Positions 37,346-48,577 of a stretch of DNA of 64,000 nt are shown piece by piece. Source of the stretch: Maylandia zebra (Eukaryota > Chordata > Actinopteri > Cichliformes > Cichlidae); assembly GCF_041146795.1 (NCBI RefSeq), contig NC_135179.1, forward strand, positions 28,507,047 through 28,571,046, written 5' to 3'. Positions within the stretch are counted from its first letter, which is position 1. Each line of letters opens with the position of its first letter. The translations under genes and the position numbers were made by a program. Below the pieces are notes generated by a model. It was given only the letters and a program-made list of their open reading frames with translations, did not search any database and was not told the DNA's origin.

Positions 37346-39338
37346 CTGGCTGAAGGAAATTAACATGTTGAGTGGTTAGTTGACGCTCAGGGTATTTTGC
37401 AGTTTCTCTGAGCGCTGCACCGTCTGACCTTTTCATGAATTTGCTTAGACATTCAGTCCTTGGGAAGATTCTGTCACTGTGTTAATAAAATAAAGTAAAA
37501 AAATAACAAAAAAGTGGCATAAACACCTGAATGCTTCTACTTTTATAGAGATGCTTACACTTGATCAAAGATTTTTTTTCATGTGCCTGTACTTGTGTAG
37601 ATGCTTTTACACAAAAGGCCGAGATGGTAAAGTGCAAACAGCATCCAGGACAGAAGCAATTGCATTTATATCTGAGCTTTCAGGGCCACCGTATTTTTTA
37701 CTTTAAATATGTACCTTTGGCACCTGTTGTTGGTTGCTCACTTTCAGAAAGTTTACTACACCTTTTTTTCAGGGTAAAGGAAGAACAACATGCATAGCAG
37801 TTCTTGCTAACACAGCAAATGCTCTGTTATAATAGTAACTAAGTAATAATATCACATCAATCTGTCACACGATAATCCGATATAAGTAGGTTTCATTACC
37901 CTACATCTTTGCCATAGCTTAGAGCTGAGAGTGCTGATGCCCAATCCTGTTTAGGTTGCAAAGTGAAGCCATGAGACATGTTATGAGGGAACCGAGGCGG
38001 AGGGAGCGATGTGGAAAGAAGATAATTATCCCGTGACACTCTACATCCTTCTTCAGGCCAACTTCTCCCCCATAGTGGTGAATAAGGGCAAGAAAGAGGT
38101 GGCAGGGGTGGGGGCAGAGTATCATGCTTGAGGTCTAGAGCGCCTTTGAGCACAAGAGGCCTGTGGAGCCAATAAAAGGCTGTCGTGGAGGAAAGACACC
38201 TAGGGAGTCTGGAGCAGCAGGAGGCATCCAGGAGGCATCCAGACAACAACTCTGCAAATCTACGGGCCCTCCCCGCCAAACAGCTGAACCTCGAAAACCT
38301 CACACAGGGCAGGCTGCCACACGCCACTATTATCTCAATCACTCTACAATAAAGCTGACATTTCCATGGAAGCGTGACAGACGGAGCGAAAAGAAGACGG
38401 AGAGAGACAGCCTAAAAGTGCTTCATTCTTATTATGTTTGAGTATGTTTGTCAAAGCTGTATTGTATAACTTTCTGAATGGGACATCACTACAGCAGCCA
38501 GGACGGCCGGCTCGGAACAAACCTGGCTCATTTGGCTTTATATTTGAAGCTGGGAAAGATGAGAATCCCAAGGCGAAGGGTAATGTGACATCCTGGATGA
38601 GTTCAGGATCATTAGAGAACATACAGTACTGCTGCGAGCACTTGAGCACTAAGAGGGTGGTGCTGCGTGCCACACCATCTGCTGAGTCATAATGGGTTCC
38701 CACTTCACCCTGCAGAGTGGCTCAGTGGTCAGAAAGACAGGCTAATTCCCAAAATGGTTCAGGTTGTAAATGTCTGGTTAGGAACAGCCAAGTAATAATT
38801 ACTTGAGTAACCACATACACTTTCCAAGTGTAACAAGCTGTAAATCAGCCTGCATAAAATAGAATATGAAGAAATTTTACACTGAGAAGCTGTCAGAGAA
38901 CAGGACTGCGAGTTCTGAACGTGTCTGATGAGGCTGCAATGATGAGAAAACAAGACTGGAATGACTTAGATTCTACTTGGGAGGCTTAAAGACTGGAAAG
39001 TTTGGCCTTTGGATAGTGCCAAGAGGAAAGGCCAAATATATGTCCAAAAGAAAATTGAATAAAATCTGCTTTATTTCGTTAGCTTTATGGCTGCATGCGA
39101 GCATTTGTGTGGGATGAAAGGTAGTGTTCATACATTTTCCCATGGAAAATGTATCGTACTGGACACCTCATGATGGCCTGCAAAACAACGAGCTAACTCT
39201 AAACAGTTACAGCAGAAGTGATAGTAGAAGGACATTTAAACCTAAAACAGAAATGAATTCATTTTGTGTCCAGATGTGTGAAGATTTAATTTGAAGTCAT
39301 AAAAAACTGACAGCACCTAAAAACTGTCTGGTGACCCC
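37346..39338. other. Non-coding stretch, nothing firm
   Basis: Open frames of 92-148 codons overlap on both strands at 37896-38703. They do not resemble a known family, and no splice-phase-consistent structure was found. Confidence 0.45.
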
Positions 39339-39861
39339 CTGACAACCCATGTTGCCCACTCCTCAGTAAGGAAAAATCGCTATTGGCTGTCCTAAAAGTC
39401 GCTAAATGACATCATCCCTTAATTTGCATAATTGGTCATGCTTGTAACCTAGCTATAGGAGAGAAAAATAACATCGTAAAAAAGGAAAAAAACACTCTAA
39501 ATGCATTTAGAGTGTACATATTAAATTCTTTAAGCAATTATTGTTAAAAGCGAGAAAGTAGTTTGGACGCATAGGTGTGAACATCTGCTCTGACAGCAGC
39601 TGCTTGCCATGGCTGGGGGCGACTGCTGCGTGAGGACTATCTGCCACCTGTGAGCGCTTTGACATGGGCGAGGTGCCCATGGCAGCACCCGCTGCTTGTT
39701 GAGTGTAAGAGCGATCCGTGCTTTCACGTCAAAAAGTCATCATAAACTTCCATTAACACCAGAAAAAGTCACCAGATTTGTCGCTAGTCGCTTTTTAGAA
39801 AAACAGTCGCTAAGGGGGTCTGAAAACTCAAAGTCGCTAAGTTGGCAACACTGCTGACAAC
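39339..39861. mobile_element. 507-bp hAT-type MITE with perfect 8-bp target duplication
   Basis: The element occupies 39347-39853. Its left end CCATGTTGCCCACT and right end GGCAACACTG form imperfect inverted termini. The flanks are CTGACAAC at 39339-39346 and again at 39854-39861, an exact 8-bp duplication. Sub-terminal 'gtcgcta' words repeat on both sides. A perfect 24-base palindrome lies inside at 39492-39515. There is no coding capacity. The intact target duplication means a comparatively well-kept insertion. Confidence 0.85.
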
Positions 39862-41545
39862 CACTGGTTAGCGGTTGCTGGAGGTTGCAAAAAGCTATAC
39901 AGTGTTTCACTGAAATCGTCCTTGCAGTTGCTTTGTCGTTAGCAGATTGCTGCAGTTGCCTGTAGTTTGCATGGAATAAGTGAATATAGTTGCAGACTGG
40001 TCTGCAAACATTTGGCAACTACTCGTGGTAATGAAACTGAGAAAAGTGCGATCCAAACTGGAGACGGAAAATGTTGAGTAAAAACTTTTCCGTCTTTTGA
40101 AACGTGTTGGTTTCAGCTGTAAATGTGAACATTCTCTGTTTCTGTGATGTCACTACTCGTGACACTATTGCTGGTTAGCAAATATTTGCAGACATGTTAC
40201 AATCTTCAATGCAAACTACAATGGTTATCTGCTACCAACCACAGCAGTCACAGGACGGTTCTCGGTGCCTGACCCTCTTTGCGACAGACTACACACTAGA
40301 TTATTGATTGTTTATTTCTTTATTTGTCTTTGTTAGCTTCATTTTGTTATTTTTGTTTGTATTTTGTTTACATGACTGCGGGTCTGTGGTTGTTTCACAT
40401 GGGGGGAAAAACGAGGGAGTGTTTCTCAACTAGTTGGGGGTATAAAAGCTGTTCTTCTCACCCTACAGTACTGTATGTTTCTCTGTCTGTCCTCACACAG
40501 CTGGGCCCACACTGCTCTGGATGGATGAGGGGGTTGAGGGGCTGAGAGCGAGATGGGGTGGGGGGGTTGAGTTACATTCCTTCCATCGGGGCTGTGCGTC
40601 TGCCAACCAGGTCACTCCCAGTTCAGTCCCGGGAAATTGGGAGGGAAGAATTTCCTCTGTGCTGTCCATGCTGGACACGAGCACAGCCGCACAGAGGCCT
40701 GTATGCACTGGGGGCACGTGTGTGCATGCATGTGTAATGTTTGAAACTGAGCACCCGGTATAATATAACTTGCATGTTATTTTCTTACCACGCAGGACAC
40801 ATGCACACATATGTGGTGTGTAAGTGCGGACATGTTTGGAAAGTATCAGATTGTGTAGGCACGTGTGTACTCTCCTTCAACTATAGCGCCATATTTTTCA
40901 CAATAAGTTCTGCGTTGATCGGCTTGATGACCTCCCACGACCTCCGTTTTGACACAAGCTCAAACAAGTTGTTGTATATTTATTGTTTTTTCCTACTAGG
41001 AATCCCTGCATCTCACCTCCTGTTCCCCACTTTCACACGATGCACAACAACACACAGATGAGAGATACTCCCAACAGATTCCAAGTCGTCTGGCACAAGC
41101 TGCAGCCCAATAATAGAAAGATGGAAAGATAAACTTACGGGAACAGAAAAGGGGATGAAGTTTATTCTTTGCTTGCTATTGGTTTGTGCTGCGTTAAGCC
41201 CGTGTTGTAACAGGCCAGCAGGGACAGCGGTGTTCAATATTGCATTTGCTGTGACATGAAAAAGGCATGAATCACGTTAACGTGCGCAAACAAAAAGCGA
41301 CATGTTTGCAGATAAAACGCTACGCACAGGCCTCCAAAGTGTTCACAAGCCATTTCACACACATGCTCCCAGTTACACATCATCTGCAATTTGTCAAGAC
41401 TGTCACCTTCTAGTGAATCATCCTCGCCTATTATTCCAATCCACTGCTTTTGTGGACTTTTCAGGATATCTGCAGTTTGGGTTTGAACTTAAGCTCAAGA
41501 ATAATGAAGCTTTTTAAAAAAGAATTTTTAGCCCACCATCACAGT
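39862..41545. other. Non-coding stretch, nothing firm
   Basis: No supportable gene. The part 39862-40250 has repeat-like text ('ggttagc', 'ttgcaaa', 'accacagcagtcacagg') and may be another old MITE, but I could not define its ends. Confidence 0.4.
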
Positions 41546-41810
41546 TTGAGACTGTATATAAAGGACGGACCTGAAAAGTAAAGCCAGGCTAGACGGGCCT
41601 TAAACCTGCATTCTTTTAATGGTCAGCAGGGGGCGACTTTTCTATAAATCTGTGCCGTAGTTATTACTTGATGTATGATCTCAGTAAATATTTTGCAAAT
41701 AGTGTTATGGTCTCAATTGCCAGATTTCCAAACACAAAATGTCATTTGTGTGGTAAATTCTGCACTCATAGGAAAATGGCCAGTAAAGCAGCGAGTGACT
41801 GAAGCCGACT
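41545..41810. repeat. Dispersed teleost repeat carrying a CTCF-like motif
   Basis: The block has the recurrent fish text 'gactgtatataaagga', 'cctgcattcttttaatggtc', 'agcagggggcgac', 'tatggtctcaatt'. A related piece lies at 48.5-48.6 kb ('gctgcattctttctagtggt', 'cagcagagggcgatcc'). Both contain the CTCF-like core in the same place, so the motif is part of the repeat. Confidence 0.55.
41619..41637 (+). promoter_or_regulatory. CTCF-like motif (plus orientation), repeat-borne
   Basis: TGGTCAGCAGGGGGCGACT fits the CTCF core (CCASYAGRKGGC-type) closely. Binding is not shown by sequence alone. Confidence 0.5.
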
Positions 41811-43880
41811 GAAGTGACGTTGTGTCTCTGATGTGTTTCTCAGTCAGAGCCAAAGTCCACTCATTCAGTATTCTGCTTTGCTAAAACAGACTCCAAAGAA
41901 TTGCCGTTTCAGTTTTTGTTGGGTTTTCTAAGCCTGTTTTTCAGACGACAAAACAGAAATACCAGATTGAATTAGAAAGGAAACCTTGACACCCTTGGAG
42001 TGCTCAGAGTAGAAAAGTGCTATGTAAGTATCACTTAGTTATTTCAGCTGCTGCCTGCAGAGTGCCCGGATAAACTCACTAGCTGTTTAACACTAAACAT
42101 AAAGTAACAGATCCCAGAGGATGACAGTCAATATTAGACAACAACAAAATATCCAAGTGAACTGTACACAGAGAGAATATGTTGTGTCTGGAGCTTGTTC
42201 ATTAAACCCCAGGTTACCACAAATGAAATTAACAATCAGCCAATGTTACATTAAAGCAAGGTAAGCTATTTAATAAAACAGTTAGTGGAAGATCAGCACA
42301 AAGCTGCACAAGAAATACATTTTTTCACAGGCAGTTCTTCTGAAGGAACTTTAGTGTCATCATCTGATTCTTTAAAGCAGTGCTTGTGTTCATGTAAGTG
42401 GTCGGTGTTATCATTGTTCACGTAAAACCTGCGTTAGCTGTTTCACATTTTTGGCCTCAGGATAAACAAGCCGTGAGCACAAAATTAACAGCTTTAACTG
42501 GATATGTGGAACCTGTCAGCAGAAGCTGGCTTATTTCCACATCCAGCCTTTGGTTCCACTTCTGGTTAAAAGTTATTTTTAGTGGCTTAAATGAAGTTTG
42601 CGAAGCTCCGCATCTGGGACGAAGAAGAAGACGTATGATAACTTCCCCCTTTCTCTGAAATATGGCTTGGAGTTTGTGATATGGATGCTCTGTGCATTAA
42701 ACCTCCCAGGAGTTTATTTTTCTCCATTGTCTTTAAACAAAAAAAGAGAAGAAGAAGATGGATTTTAAGAACGTTTTCCACATTTCAAGGAATTATATTT
42801 ATTAAGAAGATAAAAGGAAGTGCAACTGCAAGTAAAACACACAGACAGGCTCGGGGGGGTTTCTGGAGGGGTTTGTGGCTGGGTTGTCTGGAACAGGAAA
42901 CGTGAGCTCTGAAGAGGCTTGGCACATGTGCATGCACAAATACACACACACACATAATGCAGGCAGGATGGAAGCTCTTCCTGGACACACAGGATTTGGC
43001 CCTGGCAGATGGCATGTCACAAGGAATCAAATTATATGTTAATACGCTGAGAACCCAGAACAAGGCGAGGGACTTTCTCAAGGAAAAGTTGGTTCAGACG
43101 ATCATGCAGGCCTTGCTTATACAGTGAGCCATTCAATCACTCTACGTTGTCTGTTAGACTTTCCTGGCAGGGATCCTGGTCCCAGGCAGGACTACGATCT
43201 GCTGGATCACACACGTGTAGAGTCCAGCATTTGAACTTTTGATTTATTGGTTCTTGGGAATTGCACGTATGGCTCAGGCCAAATGGCATCTTATAATATT
43301 ACACAAGGAGAGGGCCTGCTTAGAATGTACTCCTAATGTAAACGTGTAGTCTAATAGGGCCTCTTGCATAAGCTACTTAACAGTGGATATGTATATACGG
43401 AGCACATGTACAAACAAATAGCATTGTTCAACAAATATAGCGCGTGATGAATGGCCGTCTCGCGCTGATAAAAAGCCAGCTGCTGCTCTCCAACTATGTG
43501 AGCTGTCTTCTTGCTGCCCTGTCATGACTCAGTGCTGAGTGGGACATTAGTGGGTCTCTTCCTGGTATCAGGGCCATTCCTCTACACTGGGCCTGGACTC
43601 AGTTTAGCATCATGGGAATTTCTGAGAGCAGCTGAGGGTCCCGGGAGGTTACGCTGGAGTTCAGCTGAGTTAATCCAGCTGACGGGGTGCTCTTTCAGTC
43701 GGGAGACAGTGAAACGAAGGCTGGAGGTGACCACGGAGGGGTTGGGTTTATGGAGGATCCCCAGTCCCCCACCCCCCTACAGGCACCACATAAATCCATA
43801 TGAAAAAATGTTTATAATTCATGTTCAATCTTTGCCTCAACCTGACAGAACAGTGCCACCTGGTGGTCACATAGAGCAAA
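41811..43880. other. Non-coding stretch upstream of prop1
   Basis: No supportable gene. A 56-codon plus-strand frame (42957-43127) overlaps a 98-codon minus-strand frame; neither has homology I recognise. (CA)n lies near 42939-42954. Confidence 0.4.
43851..43870 (-). promoter_or_regulatory. Weaker CTCF-like motif (minus orientation)
   Basis: On the minus strand this reads GTGACCACCAGGTGGCACTG, with the CCACCAGGTGGC core; one G of the usual G run is a T. Confidence 0.35.
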
Positions 43881-43884
43881 GAAT

Positions 43885-44510
43885 ATCCTCTTTAGCCCAC
43901 ATGTTCAAGTTTTTATTCCACATGTTCAACTTTCACTCAGTATATTTATTTCATATAGCTTTAACATTTTTTTTACATATACACTTTTCTATATTTTCAG
44001 CTTTTATTAGATTTTTTTTGCATATATTCAAGTTTTTATTCCACATGTTCATCTTTCATTCAACATATTTGAAGTTTGGATTTTACATTACTTCCCAGAT
44101 TTGGATGTATATATTCATCTTTCACATATTTTCAGTTTTCTTCCCATAAGGGGAAGAAAACTGAAAATTTTTGTAATTTTTGTATATATACAGGGTTTTT
44201 TGTATATATTGATATTTCATTCCAAATATTAAACTTTCATTCTGTATATTAAAGGTTTTTAATTTTATATGTTCAACTTTTTTGCTAAAGACTTAATGTC
44301 TTGTCATGTAGTCAAGTTGTTATTCTAAATACTCAACTTTCATCCCATATATTCATGTTCTTTTGCATATGTTGACAATTTTATCCATATATTCAAGTTT
44401 TTATTTTATATCCTCTCTACATATGATACATTTCTTGCCGCTTTCTACTGAAATGTGCATTCTTTACATTCAACTTTCTTTGCATATATTCAAGTCTTTG
44501 CAATGGTGCA
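43885..44510. repeat. AT-rich degenerate tandem repeat with a strong hairpin, just upstream of prop1
   Basis: Variants of 'catattcaagtttttattcc' and 'catgttcaactttcattc' recur about every 20-45 bases over some 600 bases. This low-complexity pattern creates a long but meaningless phenylalanine/histidine-rich open frame. Within it, 44128-44168 forms an 18-bp perfect stem with a 5-base loop. The repeat ends about 190 bases before the prop1 start codon. Confidence 0.7.
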
Positions 44511-44697
44511 CTGCAAAACTGTAGATGAGCATGAAGCTACTAGAACACAACCGTTGGTTTCTGTGCTGGACCAGCAGAAACATACGGTGCCTTTCACTCA
44601 ACCGGCCCACCAACACAGGTGAAGGTAAAACAGATGGGTGGGACATGTGACTTTAAGTTTAGCTGCGTCTGTGTGAGGGGGGATCAGAAGTGAAGTG

Positions 44698-46813
44698 ATG
44701 GCCCAGGTGAAGGTAGCGGGAGAGAGTGTGAGGATCCACCAGGACAGCACGGATCTTTACTCCGACATGACTACAGTCAGCTCCAGTGCAGGTGAGTCAA
44801 ACAACATCCTAATGACCCCGTTCTTGTGTTCTTCCACAGCATCTACATTAAATTAGTTCTAATTTTATTGACACACGAGTCGCACATTGTATATTGTCAG
44901 CTTTGTTATAAAGAGTTAGCAAAACCACTTTATGTAAAGAAGTGGTGTTATGTTAATTCCCTTTATTATACTGTCATCCTGCTGATTTGGTTTACTTTGC
45001 AACCTTTGGATCACCTTCTTAGCTTTTAAGGCAGTATTTTCTATGTTTACCATTGATAGATTATTTAATCAGCTGCGATGCTTTGTTGTTCTCGTACTCT
45101 TTAATAAACAGAGTATAGTAGTGTTGGAAAGTGATGAACACACGATATAAAAGTTTAAAGCTTTAGAAAAATAAACTGTTATATAAAACCTCCCTACTTT
45201 CAGCTTCTCTGATTTTCACAGCGGGGCAGCTCCGCATGTTTGATTTGGCAGATTTTTTCCCCCCGCTGGTTGCCCTTCCTGACACAATCCCCCCGCAAGT
45301 TACCAAGTTTGCTCATGTAATCATAATAATTGCCTCTGCCATTCGACATCCAGCTGTTTTATAATGTCATCTGATACCAGCAGACCAAGTCGACTCATTT
45401 TAAGGAGATGAGTCCCTTTGCTGGTGATTGTGGTAATAATCTTGGACAAATCCTCCAGTTTCTGGTGTCTGTTTCTCACGAGCTTGTGTTTGCCAGCTAA
45501 AGCTCTCTGGCTCTCAGGTTGCCTGATGCCAGTGGGAACCAGAAAGTCGGGTAATCCCTCCTTTTTTTGAGACAGTCATTGGTGAATTGCTGCTTTTTCA
45601 GTTAAGGCCGCATTTCTTGTGTCATGTTGAGGAAGTGAAGAAATAAGACCTGGGAAATTTTTCCCTAAAAAACAAAAAAAAAGGATCCACACAACCCCTT
45701 CCCCTTTTCTTTTCTCGCCCCTGAAAACAGATATAGGAGAGTCGGTGAGGAAGGGGACATTGTGCGAGACCTCTGTGGCTGTAGGATTCAATAGACGGAG
45801 CAGAGCATACCCCTCCCCAGCCAGAAGACGCCACCGCACCACCTTCAGCCACAAACAGCTGGAGCAGCTGGAAGTGGCGTTTGGACAAAATCAGTATCCT
45901 GACATCTACTACAGAGAGGAGCTGGCTCGAATCACTAAACTCAATGAGGCTCGCATACAGGTGGGATGGTCTTCATGTTAGAGCTCTCTGACAACTGTGG
46001 CTTTTTAGGAGTTGGGGTGTGCAACTCTAAAAAAAAGAAACAGGGCGGGGTGTTTTAGGCACAAATGCTCAAAACTGCTAATAAAACAGTTCAACAAAAG
46101 AGCTGGTCTACATCTGCAAGCCACTTTGCAACCCACCTCTAGTTCAGCTCTTTTTGTTCATTCTGTATCTCACTAAATCAATAACAAATCACTGATACCT
46201 TTTGCTTTGGGAGGACCTGGGACAGTTACAAATATAAGGGACCCTGACCTCTGTGGCGTATCATTGTTGGATGAATGCTTCAGATTTTTGTCCCAAAGTT
46301 GTGTTGCAGGAATGCTGCGTGCAACAGTCTGATCAATGATCCTGATTTGGTTCAGTCTAATTCAGTGGTGGCCCTATTTGTTGCTGAACCCACCATGCTT
46401 TGTATGTAAAAGCCTCGACTAACCCATCCTTGTCTCAGCAGGTGTGGTTTCAGAACAGGAGAGCCAAACAGCGTAAGCAGGAGAGGGCCTCGCAGAAGGT
46501 TCTCCCAGTGGGAGTGATGCCAGGCCACAGGGCGCTTCTGGGAGGCGTGCACATCCAGCCGTCCGGCATGTCTCGGCAGTACTACCCCCAGCCCCTGCCC
46601 CACATCCCTCGCCTCTCTTCCATGTTGCCCTCAGGGGCATACACCCGCCACCCGGGGCCAGGTAGCCAGTGCCCATGTCCCGGCGCTTCCACTCAGCCAA
46701 CCTCCCAGCGGCAGCATGATGACTGGTACGGCTCGCTGAGGAGCAACCTCACCTCGCCCATGTTCTCGCTCACCTCCATGCCTCCTCTGGATCCCACCTC
46801 TCACTGGAGCTAA
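44698..46813 (+). CDS. prop1: PROP1, paired-like homeobox transcription factor (three exons)
   Basis: PROP1 is a nuclear activator/repressor needed for pituitary cell lineages (Pit1-dependent and gonadotrope cells). Exons: 44698-44791 (ATG, donor gtgagt, ends phase 1); 45731-45960 (acceptor aaaacag, donor gtggga, ends phase 0); 46442-46813 (acceptor ctcagcag, stop TAA 46811-46813). The frame joins throughout, giving 231 residues against 226 in human. The homeodomain begins RRRHRTTFS in exon 2. The second intron splits it between Q46 and V47, the usual place for paired-type genes. Helix 3 reads [15 protein letters not shown] with Gln at position 50, as in PROP1. The N-terminal part is short and Ser/Thr-rich. 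The C-terminal part is Pro-rich and ends DPTSHWS. Poly(A) signals follow near 46923 and 47008. The identification rests on the PROP1-like homeodomain; the exon 1 assignment rests on phase and a good donor. Confidence 0.93.
46435..46444 (+). other. prop1: Tandem NAG splice acceptor of prop1 exon 3
   Basis: The intron ends ctcagcag. Use of the second AG gives RIQ-VWF, the normal homeodomain. Use of the first would add one glutamine inside helix 3. Confidence 0.75.
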
Positions 46814-47035
46814 GAAGCACCAGATGTTTCCACACAGAATACTAAGAAGCCTCTTTTTCATCTTCACAGTTACACACATCCTGTTTGCTCTCTCACTGCT
46901 GAATTTTCCAGCTAGTCTGTAAAATAAAATGTATCTTCTTAGCCACACCCGAGCTTCCCCAGTCCCTTGGCTGGAAACGACTGATGTCTACTGGATTTAT
47001 AGAAATGCAATAAAAGGTTCTTTGAACATTAAGGA
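46814..47035 (+). terminator. prop1: prop1 3' UTR with poly(A) signals
   Basis: AATAAA occurs in 'aaaataaaatg' near 46922 and in 'gcaataaaagg' near 47008, the latter followed by a T-rich stretch. A compact 3' UTR of 110-220 bases is likely. Confidence 0.6.
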
Positions 47036-47184
47036 TACTTTTTTTTTTACTTTGCAAAAAAAGGTTAGCTCAAGGAGCACACACTAGAATTTGTTTTTAA
47101 TTTTATAAACCTTTCAGCTTCATGTCATGGCTTTCATAGTTCCCTAATACACCTACAGGTAACATTACTACAATCTAAAGTTGG
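47036..47184. other. Short intergenic gap
   Basis: T-rich near 47040; nothing else visible. Confidence 0.4.
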
Positions 47185-47482
47185 GATGTTAAATGAAATG
47201 TAAATAGAAACAGAATGCAATGATTTTCAAATCCCTGTTTGAATTTGACAAATTCAGGTAATCTGGCTTCTTCCCACAGTTTAAATACACACAGTTAGTG
47301 GGGTTAGGTGATTCTAAATTACCCATAGGTGTAAATGGTTGTCTGTTTCTGTGTTAGCCTTGTGATAGACTTCTCTCCCTGTGACAGCTGGGATAAGTGG
47401 AAGAGGATGGATGGAGTTTAAAACTATGGTGAATGCAACAATGATGGTTCATGAGATTTGCAAATCACTGCATTCTGTTTTT
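47185..47482. mobile_element. Small MITE with a SINE fragment inside
   Basis: The left arm (about 47206-47234, 'cagaatgcaatgatt..caaatcc') and right arm (47451-47482, 'gatttgcaaatcactgcatt') are inverted copies of one another and match a common fish element that begins near 'gttgggatgtt'. Between them, 47262-47415 is a plus-orientation SINE fragment related to those at 28-29 kb, ending in (GGAT)n. A further fragment of the same MITE type may lie near 51257-51300 ('cctgtcccaactttctgaaa'). Confidence 0.6.
47262..47415 (+). repeat. SINE fragment (plus orientation)
   Basis: It reads as the reverse complement of the 28-29 kb copies: 'gttagtggggttaggtgatt', 'gacagctgggataa', then 'ggatggatgg'. The tRNA-like head is missing. 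Confidence 0.65.
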
Positions 47483-47821
47483 CCATGTGTCCCTGTTGCA
47501 ACACACATGAATACAATTCATTAGCAAGACACTATAGAACTTGCCTGCATGCTTAGGTGCCAGTTCAGCCATTTGATTCATGTTACAGCAGCTCATGAGT
47601 GAATGAACATGGTGCAATAAAAGTACTTTTAGAAGTACATTTTTCCAAACACTTACATTTACCTCATTTTACTTAAGTAGAGTTAGTGGTTGCCACTTCA
47701 GCATGCAGTCAAGTTCTATACTCTTGCTAATGACTTACTAATTTTATTCAGGTGTTGCAACAGGGACACATGGAAAAGTTGCAGGACACCGGCCCTCGAG
47801 GACTGGAGTTTGAGACCCCTG
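47479..47821. mobile_element. hAT-type MITE missing its left end
   Basis: A 26-base inverted pair (TTTTCCATGTGTCCCTGTTG.. at about 47479 and its complement at about 47753) encloses the middle. The right terminus, 'ctcgaggactggagtttgag' followed by ACCCCTG, ends at 47821. The matching left terminus is absent: the text passes directly from the previous MITE into the sub-terminal part. This implies deletion or recombination at about 47479. Confidence 0.6.
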
Positions 47822-47855
47822 TCTTAGTGAGAATATCTCATTGGCATAATGCTTT

Positions 47856-48097
47856 CCCTAGCCCAGGGGTGGGCAACTTCAGGCCTCGAGGGCCGGTGTC
47901 CTGCAGGTTTTAGATGTGTCCTTGATCCAACACAGCTGATTCAAATGGCTAAATTACCCCCATAATATGTCTTGTAGTTCTCCAGAGGCCTGGTCACAAA
48001 CTAGTCATGTGTTTCAGGTGTGCTGACCCAGGGTGAGATCTAAAACCTGCAGGACACCGGCCCTCGAGGCCTGGAGTTGCCCACCCCTGCCCCAGCC
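47856..48097. mobile_element. 226-bp hAT-type MITE with long inverted ends and 8-bp target duplication
   Basis: The element runs from 47864 (CAGGGGTGGGCAACT) to 48089 (AGTTGCCCACCCCTG). The inverted ends extend about 50 bases on each side ('ggcctcgagggccggtgtcc', 'tgcaggttttaga'). The flanks CCCTAGCC and CCCCAGCC agree at 7 of 8. It is related to the neighbouring element ending at 47821 in the part around 'ggacaccggccctcgagg'. Confidence 0.85.
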
Positions 48098-48558
48098 GCT
48101 TACCCCAACCATCAAAAATGAATGCCTAACCCTAACCCTCAGCCTAAACCTAACCATAACCTAACTTTAACACTAAAACCACATTTTGAGCCTAAAAAAA
48201 GTTTTCAAACTCATGTGGATGGGCACTTTGTCCCCACAAGTATAGTAGCATGCCAATTTTCTGTCCTCACAAAGATGTCTAAACATGTGTGTGTGTACAC
48301 ACACACAGACACGCACGCACAAATCCTTAATAGCCTCGCTGCCCCTGCAGCTTTGACATGAAATGTAATATTTATTTAGGATATGAAGACGTACTTGTTG
48401 TCCCCTTAAAGGAGGTGGAGTTCCCGCAGTACGTCTATATAAATAGTTTTATGTCCTGATATAATTATAATTATGTCCTACATAGAAACTGTGGACATAC
48501 CTTCTGGATCTGATAATTGAAGCCAATGCACAACACTTTCAAGCTGCATTCTTTCTAG

Positions 48559-48577
48559 TGGTCAGCAGAGGGCGATC
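48559..48577 (+). promoter_or_regulatory. CTCF-like motif (plus orientation), repeat-borne
   Basis: TGGTCAGCAGAGGGCGATC matches the CTCF core with A in place of one G, which the consensus tolerates. Confidence 0.45.

Noticed and set aside
37896-38342. 148-codon minus-strand frame
   Set aside because: Overlapped by open frames on both strands, low-complexity Ser/Arg/Leu composition, no splice context.
43511-44149. 212-codon plus-strand frame before prop1
   Set aside because: Its second half is an artefact of the AT-rich tandem repeat (Phe/His-rich), and it matches no family.
48121-48160. Telomere-like CCTAACCCTAACCC text
   Set aside because: Too short and irregular; it belongs to a dispersed fish repeat with neighbouring 'tccccacaagtatag' text.
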